This document shows positions 52,610 to 60,600 of a stretch of 64,000 nt of DNA, in pieces (positions within the stretch are counted from its first letter, which is position 1; every line of letters begins with the position of its first letter). A model generated the notes under the pieces. It had not been told where the DNA came from. It searched no databases and saw nothing but the letters and a program-made list of their open reading frames with translations. The DNA comes from Microbacterium invictum (GTDB lineage: Bacteria > Actinomycetota > Actinomycetes > Actinomycetales > Microbacteriaceae), in assembly GCF_034421375.1 (NCBI RefSeq), contig NZ_CP139779.1, forward strand, positions 3,466,055 to 3,530,054, read 5' to 3'. The position numbers and the translations under genes were made by a program.

Positions 52610-54225
52610 GCGACATCGGGCGCGCCAGCGTCCTCATCGGTGCGGGCACGATCGTGTCGCGCCTGACGGGGCTCCTGCGCAACGTCGTCCTGGTCACCGC
52701 GATCGGCTCCGTCGCCAGCCAAGCCGGAGACGCGTTCGCGACGGCGATCAGCATCCCGAACAGCGTCTACGCGATCATCTCGGCCGGGCTCTTGACGGCC
52801 GTCATCGTGCCGCAGATCGTTCGCGCGGGCGCTCACCCCGATACCGGCCAGGCGTTCATCTCGAAGCTCGTCACCCTCGCGACGATCATCCTCCTCGCCG
52901 CGACGGCCGTGGCGACGGTGCTCGCGCCCTGGCTCGTCGCGCTCTACGCCCCGTCGTACTCCGCAGAGCAGCAGGCACTGGCCGTCGCCTTCGCCTACTG
53001 GCTCCTGCCGCAGATCCTCTTCTTCGGGCTGTTCGCGCTGTTCGGCGAGATCCTCAACGCCCGCCGCGTCTTCGGTCCCTACACCTGGGCGCCGATCGTC
53101 AACAACGTGGTGTCGATCATCGGCTTCCTGATCTTCCTCGCGCTCTTCGGCGGTCCGGTATCCACGGTCACGTCGTGGACTCCGCAGATGATCGCCCTCC
53201 TCGCGGGGAGCGCCACCGCGGGCATCGTCTGCCAGGCCGGGGTGCTGCTGATCTTCTGGCGGCGCGCCGGACTGCGGCTGCGGCCGGATTTCCGCTGGCG
53301 CGGGGTCGGCCTTCGAGGGATCGGGCGCCTCGCGGGCTGGACCTTCCTGATGGTGCTCGTCGGACAGCTGGCGGGCTTCGTCCAGTCTCGGGTGATGTCG
53401 GAGGCCTCGGGGATCGGTGCCGCCGCGCAGGCGTCCGCGAACGCCTGGCTGATCTTCATGCTCCCCTACTCGATCATCGTCCTCTCGATCGGAACCCCCT
53501 ATTTCACCCGCCTCAGCGAGCACGCCACGGCCGGTCGCGACGGCGATGTCCGCAGGGACGTCGTCAGCAGCATCCGGACTCTGGGGCTCTTCACCGTGGT
53601 CGCCGCCGTCGCGATCGCCGTCGCCGCCGTCCCGGCATCACGGATCTTCACCGACGATGCCGCCCAGGCCGTCGAGGCGTCCGCGGTTCTCTGCGCCTAC
53701 CTGGTGAGTCTCGTGCCGCTTGCGGTGCTGTTCGTGGTGCAGCGCACCTTCTACGCCTATGACGACACCCGGACACCCTTCTTCTTCACGCTTCTTCAGG
53801 GCGGCATCGTCGTCGGCACCGCGTGGACGGCGGGCTTCCTCGTGCAGGCGGGGATCATTCCGCTCACCCTCCTGGCCGCCGCGATCGCCCTGGGGCAATC
53901 GAGTGCCACCCTCGTCCAGGTCATCGTGGCCGCCGTGCTGCTTCATCGCCGCATGGATGGCATCGGCGCGCGCTCGTGGACGACAGCCCTTCTGACCTTC
54001 GCTCTCGCTGCCCTGCCCGCGGCGGCTGCGGGATGGGGCGTGTACCTGGCGACCGGAGGAGCGGCGGGCTGGATGGTCGCCGACAAGCTGCTCGGCGCTC
54101 TCGGGGCCGCGGTGATCGGACTTGTGACCCTCGTCGTGTATCTCGGCGTGCTCGCGCTGTTGCGCACGCCCGACCTGGCGCCCGCGCTGGGGATGGTCAG
54201 GCGTTTCCTGCCCGGGAAGAGGTGA
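52606..54225 (+). CDS. murJ: Lipid II flippase MurJ
   Basis: The 539-aa protein has 14 predicted membrane segments. The N-terminal signature is ASVLIGAGTIVSRLTGLLRNVVLVTAIGS, followed by AISIPNSVYAIISAGLLTAVIVPQ. The central cavity arginines lie in the LRNVV and RVMSEASG regions, and LSIGTPYFTRLSEHAT is typical. It flips lipid II across the membrane for peptidoglycan synthesis. The large cytoplasmic kinase-like extension of mycobacterial MviN is absent. Confidence 0.95.
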   Translation: MSDIGRASVLIGAGTIVSRLTGLLRNVVLVTAIGSVASQAGDAFATAISIPNSVYAIISAGLLTAVIVPQIVRAGAHPDTGQAFISKLVTLATIILLAATAVATVLAPWLVALYAPSYSAEQQALAVAFAYWLLPQILFFGLFALFGEILNARRVFGPYTWAPIVNNVVSIIGFLIFLALFGGPVSTVTSWTPQMIALLAGSATAGIVCQAGVLLIFWRRAGLRLRPDFRWRGVGLRGIGRLAGWTFLMVLVGQLAGFVQSRVMSEASGIGAAAQASANAWLIFMLPYSIIVLSIGTPYFTRLSEHATAGRDGDVRRDVVSSIRTLGLFTVVAAVAIAVAAVPASRIFTDDAAQAVEASAVLCAYLVSLVPLAVLFVVQRTFYAYDDTRTPFFFTLLQGGIVVGTAWTAGFLVQAGIIPLTLLAAAIALGQSSATLVQVIVAAVLLHRRMDGIGARSWTTALLTFALAALPAAAAGWGVYLATGGAAGWMVADKLLGALGAAVIGLVTLVVYLGVLALLRTPDLAPALGMVRRFLPGKR

Positions 54226-54327
54226 ATCCGAGCCGGCGCGGGATACCGCTCGTTCACCTCGGGGTTGTGGAATGTCGGGCGTCTACCATGTGTTGAGAAC
54301 CCCGGAAGCAATCGAAAGGGGCGCGTC

Positions 54328-55311
54328 GTGCGTCACGTCATCATCATCGGATCAGGCCCTGCCGGGTACACGGCGGCCATCTACGCGGCCCGGGCCAACC
54401 TCGAACCGCTCGTCATCGCCAGCTCGGTCGAGGCGGGCGGCGAGCTGATGAACACCACCGAGGTGGAGAACTTCCCCGGGTTCCCCGAGGGCATCCAGGG
54501 CCCCGAGCTCATGGCCAAGATGCAGGAGCAGGCCGAGAAGTTCGGCGCTGAAGTCGTCTACGACGATGTCGTGTCGCTCGAGCTCGACGGCGACGTCAAG
54601 CGCGTCACCCTCGGAAGCGGCGCCTCGCACGAGGCCGAGTCGATCGTCTTCGCGACCGGGTCGGCCCCTCGCAAGATCGGCATCGAGGGCGAGTCTCGCC
54701 TGTCGGGCCGCGGTGTCTCGTACTGCGCCACCTGCGACGGGTTCTTCTTCCGTGAGCGCGTCATCGCCGTCGTCGGTGGCGGTGACTCGGCGATGGAAGA
54801 GGCGACGTTCCTGACGAAGTTCGCCTCGAAGGTCTACGTCATCCACCGTCGCGAAGAGCTGCGCGCCTCGAAGATCATGCAGGAGCGTGCCTTCAAGAAC
54901 GACAAGATCGAGTTCGTGTGGAACAGCGAGGTCGTCGACATCCTTGGCGAGGATGCGGTGAACGGCGTCGTCCTCGAGTCGACTGTCGACGGCTCGCGTC
55001 GTGAGCTCGCCCTCGACGGCATCTTCGTCGCGATCGGATACGACCCGCGCGTCCATCTCGTGCACGGCAAGCTCGACCTTACCGACGCGGGGACCGTGTG
55101 GGTCGACGGCCGCTCGTCGCGCACGTCGGTTCCCGGCGTTTTCGCCGCCGGCGACGTGATCGACCCCACGTATCGTCAGGCCGTCACGGCCGCGGGGAGC
55201 GGGACCGTCGCGGCGCTCGACGTCGAGCACTACCTCGCCGCGCTCGGAGAGGCCGGCGCGCCTGCGCCTGACGTCGCTGAGATTGACAACCTGCCGAGTG
55301 TGAACGCCTGA
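54328..55311 (+). CDS. trxB: Thioredoxin reductase
   Basis: The 327-aa flavoenzyme has the FAD motif HVIIIGSGPAGYTAAIYAARA, the redox-active CxxC in YCATCDGFFF (about residues 132-135), the NADPH motif VVGGGDSAMEEATF with HRREELRAS, and GVFAAGDVIDPTYRQAVTAAGSG. It reduces thioredoxin with NADPH. GTG 54328 was chosen since AAAGGGG precedes it and the FAD motif starts three residues later. trxA follows after 87 bp. Confidence 0.97.
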   Translation: MRHVIIIGSGPAGYTAAIYAARANLEPLVIASSVEAGGELMNTTEVENFPGFPEGIQGPELMAKMQEQAEKFGAEVVYDDVVSLELDGDVKRVTLGSGASHEAESIVFATGSAPRKIGIEGESRLSGRGVSYCATCDGFFFRERVIAVVGGGDSAMEEATFLTKFASKVYVIHRREELRASKIMQERAFKNDKIEFVWNSEVVDILGEDAVNGVVLESTVDGSRRELALDGIFVAIGYDPRVHLVHGKLDLTDAGTVWVDGRSSRTSVPGVFAAGDVIDPTYRQAVTAAGSGTVAALDVEHYLAALGEAGAPAPDVAEIDNLPSVNA

Positions 55312-55398
55312 AGCGCGCGCCCGTCGATCGGCTCGGGAACACGACGACGCGTGTGAGCGTTTGAGTACTCAGTTGGACTTGATACGAAGGAGACAGCA

Positions 55399-55722
55399 AT
55401 GACTGCGAAGGCCACCACCTCCGCCACGTTCGAGCAGGATGTCCTGAACGCCGACGGCCCCGTGCTGGTCGACTTCTGGGCCGAATGGTGCGGACCGTGT
55501 CGCATGGTCTCGCCCGTTCTCGACCAGATCCAGGCCGAGAACCCCGAGAAGATCACGGTTCTGAAGCTCAACGTCGACGAGAACCCCGACCTCGCGATGA
55601 AGTACCAGATCACGTCGATCCCGGCGATGAAGGTCTTCAACAAGGGCGAGGTCGAGAAGACGATCATCGGCGCGAAGCCGAAGTTCGCCCTCGAGCAGGA
55701 CCTGGCGTCCTACCTGTCCTGA
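55399..55722 (+). CDS. trxA: Thioredoxin
   Basis: A 107-aa cytoplasmic thioredoxin with the active site VDFWAEWCGPCRMVSPVLDQI and the cis-proline in ITSIPAMKVFNKGE. It is reduced by TrxB, encoded just upstream. AAGGAGA lies seven bases before the ATG. A strong hairpin follows. Confidence 0.98.
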   Translation: MTAKATTSATFEQDVLNADGPVLVDFWAEWCGPCRMVSPVLDQIQAENPEKITVLKLNVDENPDLAMKYQITSIPAMKVFNKGEVEKTIIGAKPKFALEQDLASYLS

Positions 55723-55730
55723 GGCTTCTT

Positions 55731-55778
55731 GCGATAGCCCCGGTTCGCTCGCGTCATCGCGAGGGCCGGGGCTATCGC
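55731..55778 (+). terminator. 13-bp hairpin terminator after trxA
   Basis: GCGATAGCCCCGG (55731-55743) is perfectly complementary to 55766-55778; the loop contains a second small stem (TCGC/GCGA). It lies eight bases after the trxA stop. Confidence 0.85.
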
Positions 55779-55855
55779 CATGTCCGGGCCCCGGTTGTCG
55801 CGCAGGAATATGCCGCGAACGGCATTCTGCACGGATGGCTAGGGGGTGGTCGGCC

Positions 55856-56203
55856 TCAGGACGCGTCTGCCTGCACCGCGGCATCCCACCGGCGGTAGGA
55901 CGTGTCAGGTCCGAGCAAGCGCCACACGGCGCGAGTGAGGGGCGGATAGTCCAGGGCGATCTGACGCAGCACCCGGTAGTGACGTGCAGCGTTCAGTCGA
56001 ACACCGCCATTGGCCTCGATGTGCTCGGCGCGAAGCGTGAGGACGACGAGCTCGTCGACGGTGGGCAGGTCTTCCATGAAATCCCAGGGATCCTCGCCAC
56101 CCCGAAGCCGCTCGGTCACGATCACCGACAACTCGTCCGAGGCCTCCGCGCGCAGCAACTCCAGACTGGCGCGTCGGCGAGGAGAGCGGTCGTGGGACGT
56201 CAC
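55856..56203 (-). CDS. Conserved hypothetical protein beside parB
   Basis: The 115-aa soluble, helical protein contains LELLRAEASDELSVIVTERL, DPWDFMEDLPTVDELVVLTLRAEHI and ALDYPPLTRAVWRLLGPDTSY. No known motif is present. It lies 58 bp downstream of parB on the same strand and could be the last gene of the parAB transcript. I do not recognise the family. Confidence 0.65.
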   Translation of the reverse strand: MTSHDRSPRRRASLELLRAEASDELSVIVTERLRGGEDPWDFMEDLPTVDELVVLTLRAEHIEANGGVRLNAARHYRVLRQIALDYPPLTRAVWRLLGPDTSYRRWDAAVQADAS

Positions 56204-56261
56204 CCGACCAGCCTACGTGCCCGCGCTGACTCTCGGCTCAGCGCGGTGGGAGGTTGTGGAT

Positions 56262-57299
56262 TCAGCTGTCTCCGAAGCCGTTCTCGCCCAGCTCGGCAAG
56301 GATGCGGTTGAGATCCTGAATGCTAGCGAAATCAATGCTGATCTGGCCTTTTCGTGCTGTCAGAGAGATCTTCACACGCGTGTTCAGACGATCACCGAGG
56401 CGCTCCGCGAGCTCGTCGAGGTGGCCTCGTCGCGCGCCCGCCTTCGGACGGGAAGATCGGATCAGACCGGCATCCGTCAGCTTCGCCGCAGACTCCGCGG
56501 CGCGAACCGACAGGTCCTCGTTGACGATCTTGTCGGCGAGGCGCTGCATTGCGTCATCGTCGGGCAGAGAGAGGATGGCGCGGGCGTGACCGGCACTCAG
56601 AACGCCGGCCGCTACCCGCTGCTGCACGGGCACGGGGAGCTTGAGCAGGCGGATGGTGTTGCTGATCTGCGGGCGAGAGCGACCGATGCGGGCCGCCAGC
56701 TCCTCCTGTGTGATGCCGAAGTCTTCGAGGAGCTGCTGGTACGCCGATGCCTCTTCGAGCGGATTGAGCTGCGACCGGTGAAGGTTCTCGAGGAGCGCGT
56801 CACGGAGCAGGTGCTCGTCGGACGTGTCACGGACGACCGCCGGAATGGTGGCGAGTCCCGCTTCGCGCGCGGCACGGGTCCGCCGCTCCCCCATGATGAG
56901 CTCGTAGGACCCGTCGCCGAGGTCACGGACGACGACCGGCTGGAGGACACCGAACTCCCGCACGCTGTGGACGAGCTCCGCGAGGTCGTCGGCGTCGAAG
57001 TGCGTGCGCGGCTGCCGCGGGTTCGGGACGATCGCGTGCGGATCGACCTGCACCAGGCGCGCACCAGGCACGGCGACGAGGTCGGCGGCGTCGTCGGCGG
57101 TCGTCGCCGGCACCGCGTCGTCTCCGGCCGACGGACTCGTGGCGTCAGCTGCGCCGTCATCGACGGACACGGTCTCGGGACGCTCCGCTACCGCGACCGC
57201 GCTCCGAGCGAAGAAGACGTCGGCGGGGCGGGACTCGTTGGGTTCACTGGTGGGGATCAGCGCGCCGATGCCGCGTCCGAGTCCTGTGCGCTTCGCCAT
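56262..57299 (-). CDS. parB: Chromosome partitioning protein ParB
   Basis: The 345-aa CTPase/DNA-binding protein has the start AKRTGLGRGIGALIPTSEP, the N-terminal CTP-binding motifs (NPRQPRTHFD, GERRTRAAREAGLATIPAVV), a parS-recognising helix-turn-helix (ITQEELAARIGRSRPQISNTIRL, in part) and a C-terminal dimerisation domain ending INRILAEL-like NRILAELGENGF. It loads at parS sites, many of which lie 1-2 kb away, and spreads. Its ATG overlaps the parA stop (TGATG). Confidence 0.97.
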   Translation of the reverse strand: MAKRTGLGRGIGALIPTSEPNESRPADVFFARSAVAVAERPETVSVDDGAADATSPSAGDDAVPATTADDAADLVAVPGARLVQVDPHAIVPNPRQPRTHFDADDLAELVHSVREFGVLQPVVVRDLGDGSYELIMGERRTRAAREAGLATIPAVVRDTSDEHLLRDALLENLHRSQLNPLEEASAYQQLLEDFGITQEELAARIGRSRPQISNTIRLLKLPVPVQQRVAAGVLSAGHARAILSLPDDDAMQRLADKIVNEDLSVRAAESAAKLTDAGLIRSSRPKAGARRGHLDELAERLGDRLNTRVKISLTARKGQISIDFASIQDLNRILAELGENGFGDS

Positions 57300-58258
57300 C
57301 AGGCGTCTCCTTCGTGCTGTGTGTTGCTATCGCGGCGGAGGACCTCCACCGCTGCTTCGCGATAAGCGACCGCGCCGGCGGATTGCCCGTCATAGGCGAT
57401 CACCGTCTGCCCGAAGCTCGGTGCCTCCGATACGCGCACCGAACGCGGGATCACCGTCTTCAGAACCTCGTTCGGGAAGTGCGCGCGAACCTCGTCGGCG
57501 ACCTGCTGCGCCAGTCGGGTACGTCCGTCGTACATCGTGAGCATGATCGTCGAGAGGTGAAGCCGGGGATTCAGATGCTTCTGGATCATCCGCACCGTGC
57601 CGAGCAGCTGACTCAGACCCTCGAGCGCGTAGTACTCGCACTGGATCGGAATCAACAGCTCCTGGCCGGCGGCGAAGGCATTGATCGTCAAGAGTCCAAG
57701 GGAAGGCGGGCAGTCGATCAGAACGAAGTCGAGGTGCTCGGGCGTCGTGGCGAGAAAGTCGTCGACGGCCGTGCGAAGCCGATGCTCGCGCGCGACCTGC
57801 GAAACCAGCTCGATCTCCGCCCCTGCAAGGTGGATCGTGCTCGGCGCGCAGAGGAGGTTGTCCGACTCGGGGCTCTTCTGGATGATGTCCGCAAGCGGAA
57901 AGTCGTCGATAAGCACGTCGTAGATGCTGGGCGTGTCGGCATCATGCGGCACACCGAGCGCAGTCGAGGCATTCCCCTGCGGGTCGAGGTCGATGACGAG
58001 GACGCGAGCGCCGAGCGAGGCCAGGGCAGCGGCGAGGTTGACCGTCGTGGTCGTCTTTCCGACCCCGCCCTTCTGGTTCGCGACGGTGAACACGCGAGTC
58101 TTCCCAGAGAATCGCACGTCGACAGTGTCGAGCCGACGCCGTCGCGCAGTGAGATCGGCGAGCTCTCGTGCCAGTGGTGTGTCGTCGAAAGTGACGGAAG
58201 CTGCGGGCGTCCGGTCCTCGGCGTGTTCCACGTGAAACGCTCCGCTCACTTCGTTCAT
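57299..58258 (-). CDS. parA: Chromosome partitioning ATPase ParA (Soj)
   Basis: The 319-aa Walker-type ATPase has the deviant P-loop VANQKGGVGKTTTTVNLAAAL, the switch region VLVIDLDPQGNASTALG, and LDFVLIDCPPSLGLLTINAF. An N-terminal extension of about 60 residues precedes the P-loop, as in other Actinobacteria. ATG 58258 (MNEVSGAFHVEH) was preferred; an ATG at 58291 would add 11 residues but has no spaced ribosome site. Codons for FHVEH contain a near-perfect parS (58224-58239). It drives origin segregation with ParB. Confidence 0.96.
   Translation of the reverse strand: MNEVSGAFHVEHAEDRTPAASVTFDDTPLARELADLTARRRRLDTVDVRFSGKTRVFTVANQKGGVGKTTTTVNLAAALASLGARVLVIDLDPQGNASTALGVPHDADTPSIYDVLIDDFPLADIIQKSPESDNLLCAPSTIHLAGAEIELVSQVAREHRLRTAVDDFLATTPEHLDFVLIDCPPSLGLLTINAFAAGQELLIPIQCEYYALEGLSQLLGTVRMIQKHLNPRLHLSTIMLTMYDGRTRLAQQVADEVRAHFPNEVLKTVIPRSVRVSEAPSFGQTVIAYDGQSAGAVAYREAAVEVLRRDSNTQHEGDA
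58224..58239. promoter_or_regulatory. parS-like site inside parA
   Basis: TGTTCCACGTGAAACG differs by one base from the 14-bp core GTTTCACGTGAAAC. It lies in the first codons of parA. Confidence 0.8.
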
Positions 58259-58426
58259 CACTCGTTCCACTCTAATCGTCCGCTCCGACATCCCCCGACG
58301 CCCACGCGCCGTCCGAGTGTTGTTCCCTTGATGTTCGATCGGCCGTGTGGCCAGCGGTGGCTGGATGTAGTCCCCAGGAAAGCGGTGGTCGAGTCGTCAG
58401 CTCTGCTGCCGTCGAGACCAAGAACA

Positions 58427-58442
58427 TGTTTCACGTGAAACA
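58427..58442. promoter_or_regulatory. parS site (perfect)
   Basis: TGTTTCACGTGAAACA is the complete 16-bp ParB-binding palindrome, upstream of parA. Confidence 0.95.
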
Positions 58443-58507
58443 CCGGAGGGGTGTCTCGCGGCAGAGCACGGGCCCAATTCCGGCGGCGGGGTGGGTGGCT
58501 TCGTCAA

Positions 58508-58523
58508 TGTTTCACGTGAAACG
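58508..58523. promoter_or_regulatory. parS site
   Basis: TGTTTCACGTGAAACG has the perfect 14-bp core. It is the first member of the regular array of about 122-bp period. Confidence 0.95.
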
Positions 58524-58628
58524 CCTGACGTCCACACGCGCCTACGCTGCTCCTCGATTCCCGTGGGCCACCGCCTCGCAGGTGGTGATCGAGTAGGCAG
58601 CTTGCTGCGTTATCGAAACCATCACGAG

Positions 58629-58644
58629 GGTTTCACGTGAAGCT
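58629..58644. promoter_or_regulatory. parS site, one core mismatch
   Basis: GGTTTCACGTGAAGCT: the core has one change (AAGC for AAAC) and both outer bases differ. It occupies the expected place 121 bp after the preceding site. Confidence 0.7.
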
Positions 58645-58748
58645 TGATCTCGATACGCGCCTGCGGCGCTACTCGATCACCAGCACGGCGCGGTCTCACA
58701 TGTGGTAGTCGAGTGGGCAGCTCCGCTACCAGATCGAGACCACGTCAA

Positions 58749-58764
58749 TGTTTCACGTGAAACC
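58749..58764. promoter_or_regulatory. parS site
   Basis: TGTTTCACGTGAAACC has the perfect 14-bp core and lies in the third unit of the array. Confidence 0.95.
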
Positions 58765-58869
58765 CCCAACTCGACACGCCCCTCCAGCTCTACACGATCA
58801 CCAGAACGGCGCCGTCTCACATGCGGTAGTCGAGTGGGCAGCTCCGCTGCCGTAGCGGGACCACGTCGA

Positions 58870-58885
58870 TGTCTCACGCGGGACG
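58870..58885. promoter_or_regulatory. Degenerate parS site
   Basis: TGTCTCACGCGGGACG occupies the parS position of an array unit but has four core changes. It probably no longer binds ParB well. Confidence 0.6.
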
Positions 58886-58990
58886 CCGATCTCGATACGC
58901 GCCTGCAGCGCTACTCGATCGCCAGTAGGGCGCCGTCTCGCATCTGGTGGTCGAGTAGGCAGCTCCGCTGCCGTATCGAGACCTCGTCGA

Positions 58991-59006
58991 TGTTTCACGT
59001 GAAACG
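58991..59006. promoter_or_regulatory. parS site
   Basis: TGTTTCACGTGAAACG has the perfect core. This unit and the next are nearly identical over their whole length. Confidence 0.95.
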
Positions 59007-59113
59007 CTCGATCTCGATTCGCGCCTTCGGTGCTACTCGATCACCAGGACGGCGCCGTCCTCGCATCTGGTGGTCGAGTAGGCAGCTCCGCTGCCGTATC
59101 GAGACCTCGTCGA

Positions 59114-59129
59114 TGTTTCACGTGAAACG
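59114..59129. promoter_or_regulatory. parS site
   Basis: TGTTTCACGTGAAACG has the perfect core. It lies 123 bp from the preceding site. Confidence 0.95.
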
Positions 59130-59236
59130 CTCGATCTCGATTCGCGCCTTCGGTGCTACTCGATCACCAGGACGGCGGCGTCCTCGCAGGTGGTGGTCGA
59201 GTAGGCAGCTCCGCTGCCGTATCGAGACCACGTCGA

Positions 59237-59252
59237 TGTCTCACGCGGGACG
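59237..59252. promoter_or_regulatory. Degenerate parS site
   Basis: TGTCTCACGCGGGACG is identical to the degenerate copy at 58870, including long flanks, so the whole unit was duplicated after the site decayed. Confidence 0.6.
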
Positions 59253-59358
59253 CCGATCTCGATACGCGCCTGCAGCGCTACTCGATCGCCAGTAAGGAAG
59301 CAGTCACACAAGTGGTGCTCGGGTAGGCAGCTCCGCTGCCGTATCGAGACCTCGTCGA

Positions 59359-59374
59359 TGTTTCACGTGAAACC
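59359..59374. promoter_or_regulatory. parS site
   Basis: TGTTTCACGTGAAACC has the perfect core and is the last member of the regular array. Confidence 0.95.
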
Positions 59375-59428
59375 CTTTGTTCCACTTCGGTGGTGAAGAG
59401 GCAGCTTGCTGTCTTCTCCAGGCATCGA

Positions 59429-59444
59429 CGTTTCACGTGAAACA
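59429..59444. promoter_or_regulatory. parS site
   Basis: CGTTTCACGTGAAACA has the perfect core. It lies 70 bp from the preceding site, outside the regular spacing. Confidence 0.95.
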
Positions 59445-59592
59445 CGTGATCTCGGTTCGCGCCTTCGGCGCTAGACGATCTCCGGCGGCTCACCGCTTAT
59501 CAACCGGTGGTCGAGTACCGGGCTCGCTCGTCCTCACGAGACCATGAGCCGCAAACAACATCCATTGAGAGGTTGGTGGCAGCTCACCCGAT

Positions 59593-59892
59593 TCAATCGC
59601 CGCCACCGGGCCGCCGCGGGGGCTTCCGGCTCAGCGCGTTGAGCGAATCCAGTCGGCCGTGAACGAGAGCGAGACGCTTCGCCCGGCCCCACCGTTGCAC
59701 CTGCTTCTCTCTTCGAAAAGCATCGGCCACGTTCTCAAACTCTTCCACGTAGAGCAGGCGGACGGGAAGCCGCCTCTTGGTGTACTCGGAGCCCATGCCT
59801 TCGTTGTGTTGAACGAGGCGCAGACCCAGATCCCTCGTGCTTCCGACATAAGTGGAACGGTCGCTGCACTCGAGGATGTACATGTAGGCCAT
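59593..59892 (-). CDS. GIY-YIG nuclease superfamily protein
   Basis: The 99-aa product is a stand-alone GIY-YIG domain of the UPF0213/YhbQ kind: MAYMYILECSDRSTYVGSTRDLGLRLVQHN (Y-I/L and Y-V-G strands, then arginine and histidine), YTKRRLPVRLLYVEEFENVADAFRREKQVQRW with the catalytic glutamate in RREKQVQ. The start at 59892 matches the family (four residues before YILEC); 8 more codons are open. It lies isolated between two REP arrays. Members have weak or unknown nuclease activity. Confidence 0.88.
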   Translation of the reverse strand: MAYMYILECSDRSTYVGSTRDLGLRLVQHNEGMGSEYTKRRLPVRLLYVEEFENVADAFRREKQVQRWGRAKRLALVHGRLDSLNALSRKPPRRPGGGD

Positions 59893-60013
59893 GGATCGAT
59901 GATCGTCTGACTCCATGCTGCTGCGCCGACAGTTCGGATATTTTGGGGACAGGTGGGTCTGGGCACCAGATGTGCAGGACAGATGGTGAATGACGCCAGT
60001 GACACGGTGCTCA

Positions 60014-60600
60014 GATCTCGATACGCGCCTTCGGCGCTACTCGATCACCGAGGACGCTCCCACGCATCACGCATGCAACGACACACGCCCCGACGTCCTG
60101 GGATACGTCCGCTCGCGCCGGTGGTCGAGTAGGCGGCGCGGCCGCCGTATCGAGACCCAGTCACATTGCCGACCAGCCAGACGAGGCCAGGATCTCGATA
60201 CGCGCCTTCGGCGCTACTCGATCACCGAGGACGCTCCCACGCATCACGCATGCAACGACACACGCTCACGACGTCCCGGGATACGTCCGCTCGAGCCGGT
60301 GGTCGAGTAGGCGGCGCGGCCGCCGTATCGAGACCCAGTCACATTGCCGACCAGCAAGACGAGGCCAGGATCTCGATACGCGCCTTCGGCGCTACTCGAT
60401 CACCAAGGACGCTCCCACGCATCACGCATGCAACGACACACGCTCACGACGTCCCGGGATACGTCCGCTCGAGCCGGTGGTCGAGTAGGCGGCGCAGCCG
60501 CCGTATCGAGACCCAGGCACCCCAGCCGACCAGCCAGCACAGGGTCCGGATCTCGATACGCGCCTCCGGCGCTACTCGATCACCGAGGGGAGCGAGAGAT
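60014..60600. repeat. Tandem REP-like array, ~178-bp units, without parS
   Basis: GATCTCGATACGCGCC starts at 60014, 60191, 60369 and 60549 (spacing 177, 178, 180). Each full unit has a hairpin (TCTCGATACGCGCC, TTCGGCGC, TACTCGATCACC), a spacer with GCATCACGCATGCAACGACA, then the inverted partner GGTGGTCGAGTAGGCGGCGC with CCGCCGTATCGAGACCC. The fourth unit is cut by the 3' end of rsmG. No gene is seen in 59917-60579. Confidence 0.9.

Larger units (their letters stand above)
58370..59560. repeat. Tandem array of ~122-bp REP-like units carrying parS
   Basis: This gene-free stretch consists of repeated units. Each has GGTGGTCGAGTAGGCAGCTC, a complementary GCTGCCGTATCGAGACC, a parS or degenerate parS, then ATCTCGATACGCGCC, a CGGCGC or CAGCGC turn and TACTCGATCACCAG. 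parS positions at 58508, 58629, 58749, 58870, 58991, 59114, 59237 and 59359 are spaced 120-123 bp. GTCGAGTA...TATCGAGAC and TCTCGATA...TACTCGAT are inverted relatives, as in Microbacteriaceae intergenic palindromes. Short frames across it only translate the repeat. Confidence 0.9.

Noticed and set aside
58702..59295. A 197-codon open frame and smaller frames with MFHVKR / VSRETP motifs
   Set aside because: They translate the parS-REP repeats; the motifs are just the parS palindrome read in different frames. No ribosome sites or conserved fold.
60014..60600. CRISPR-like look of regularly spaced repeats
   Set aside because: The repeated part is nearly the whole 178-bp unit, spacers are not unique, and no cas gene is present.
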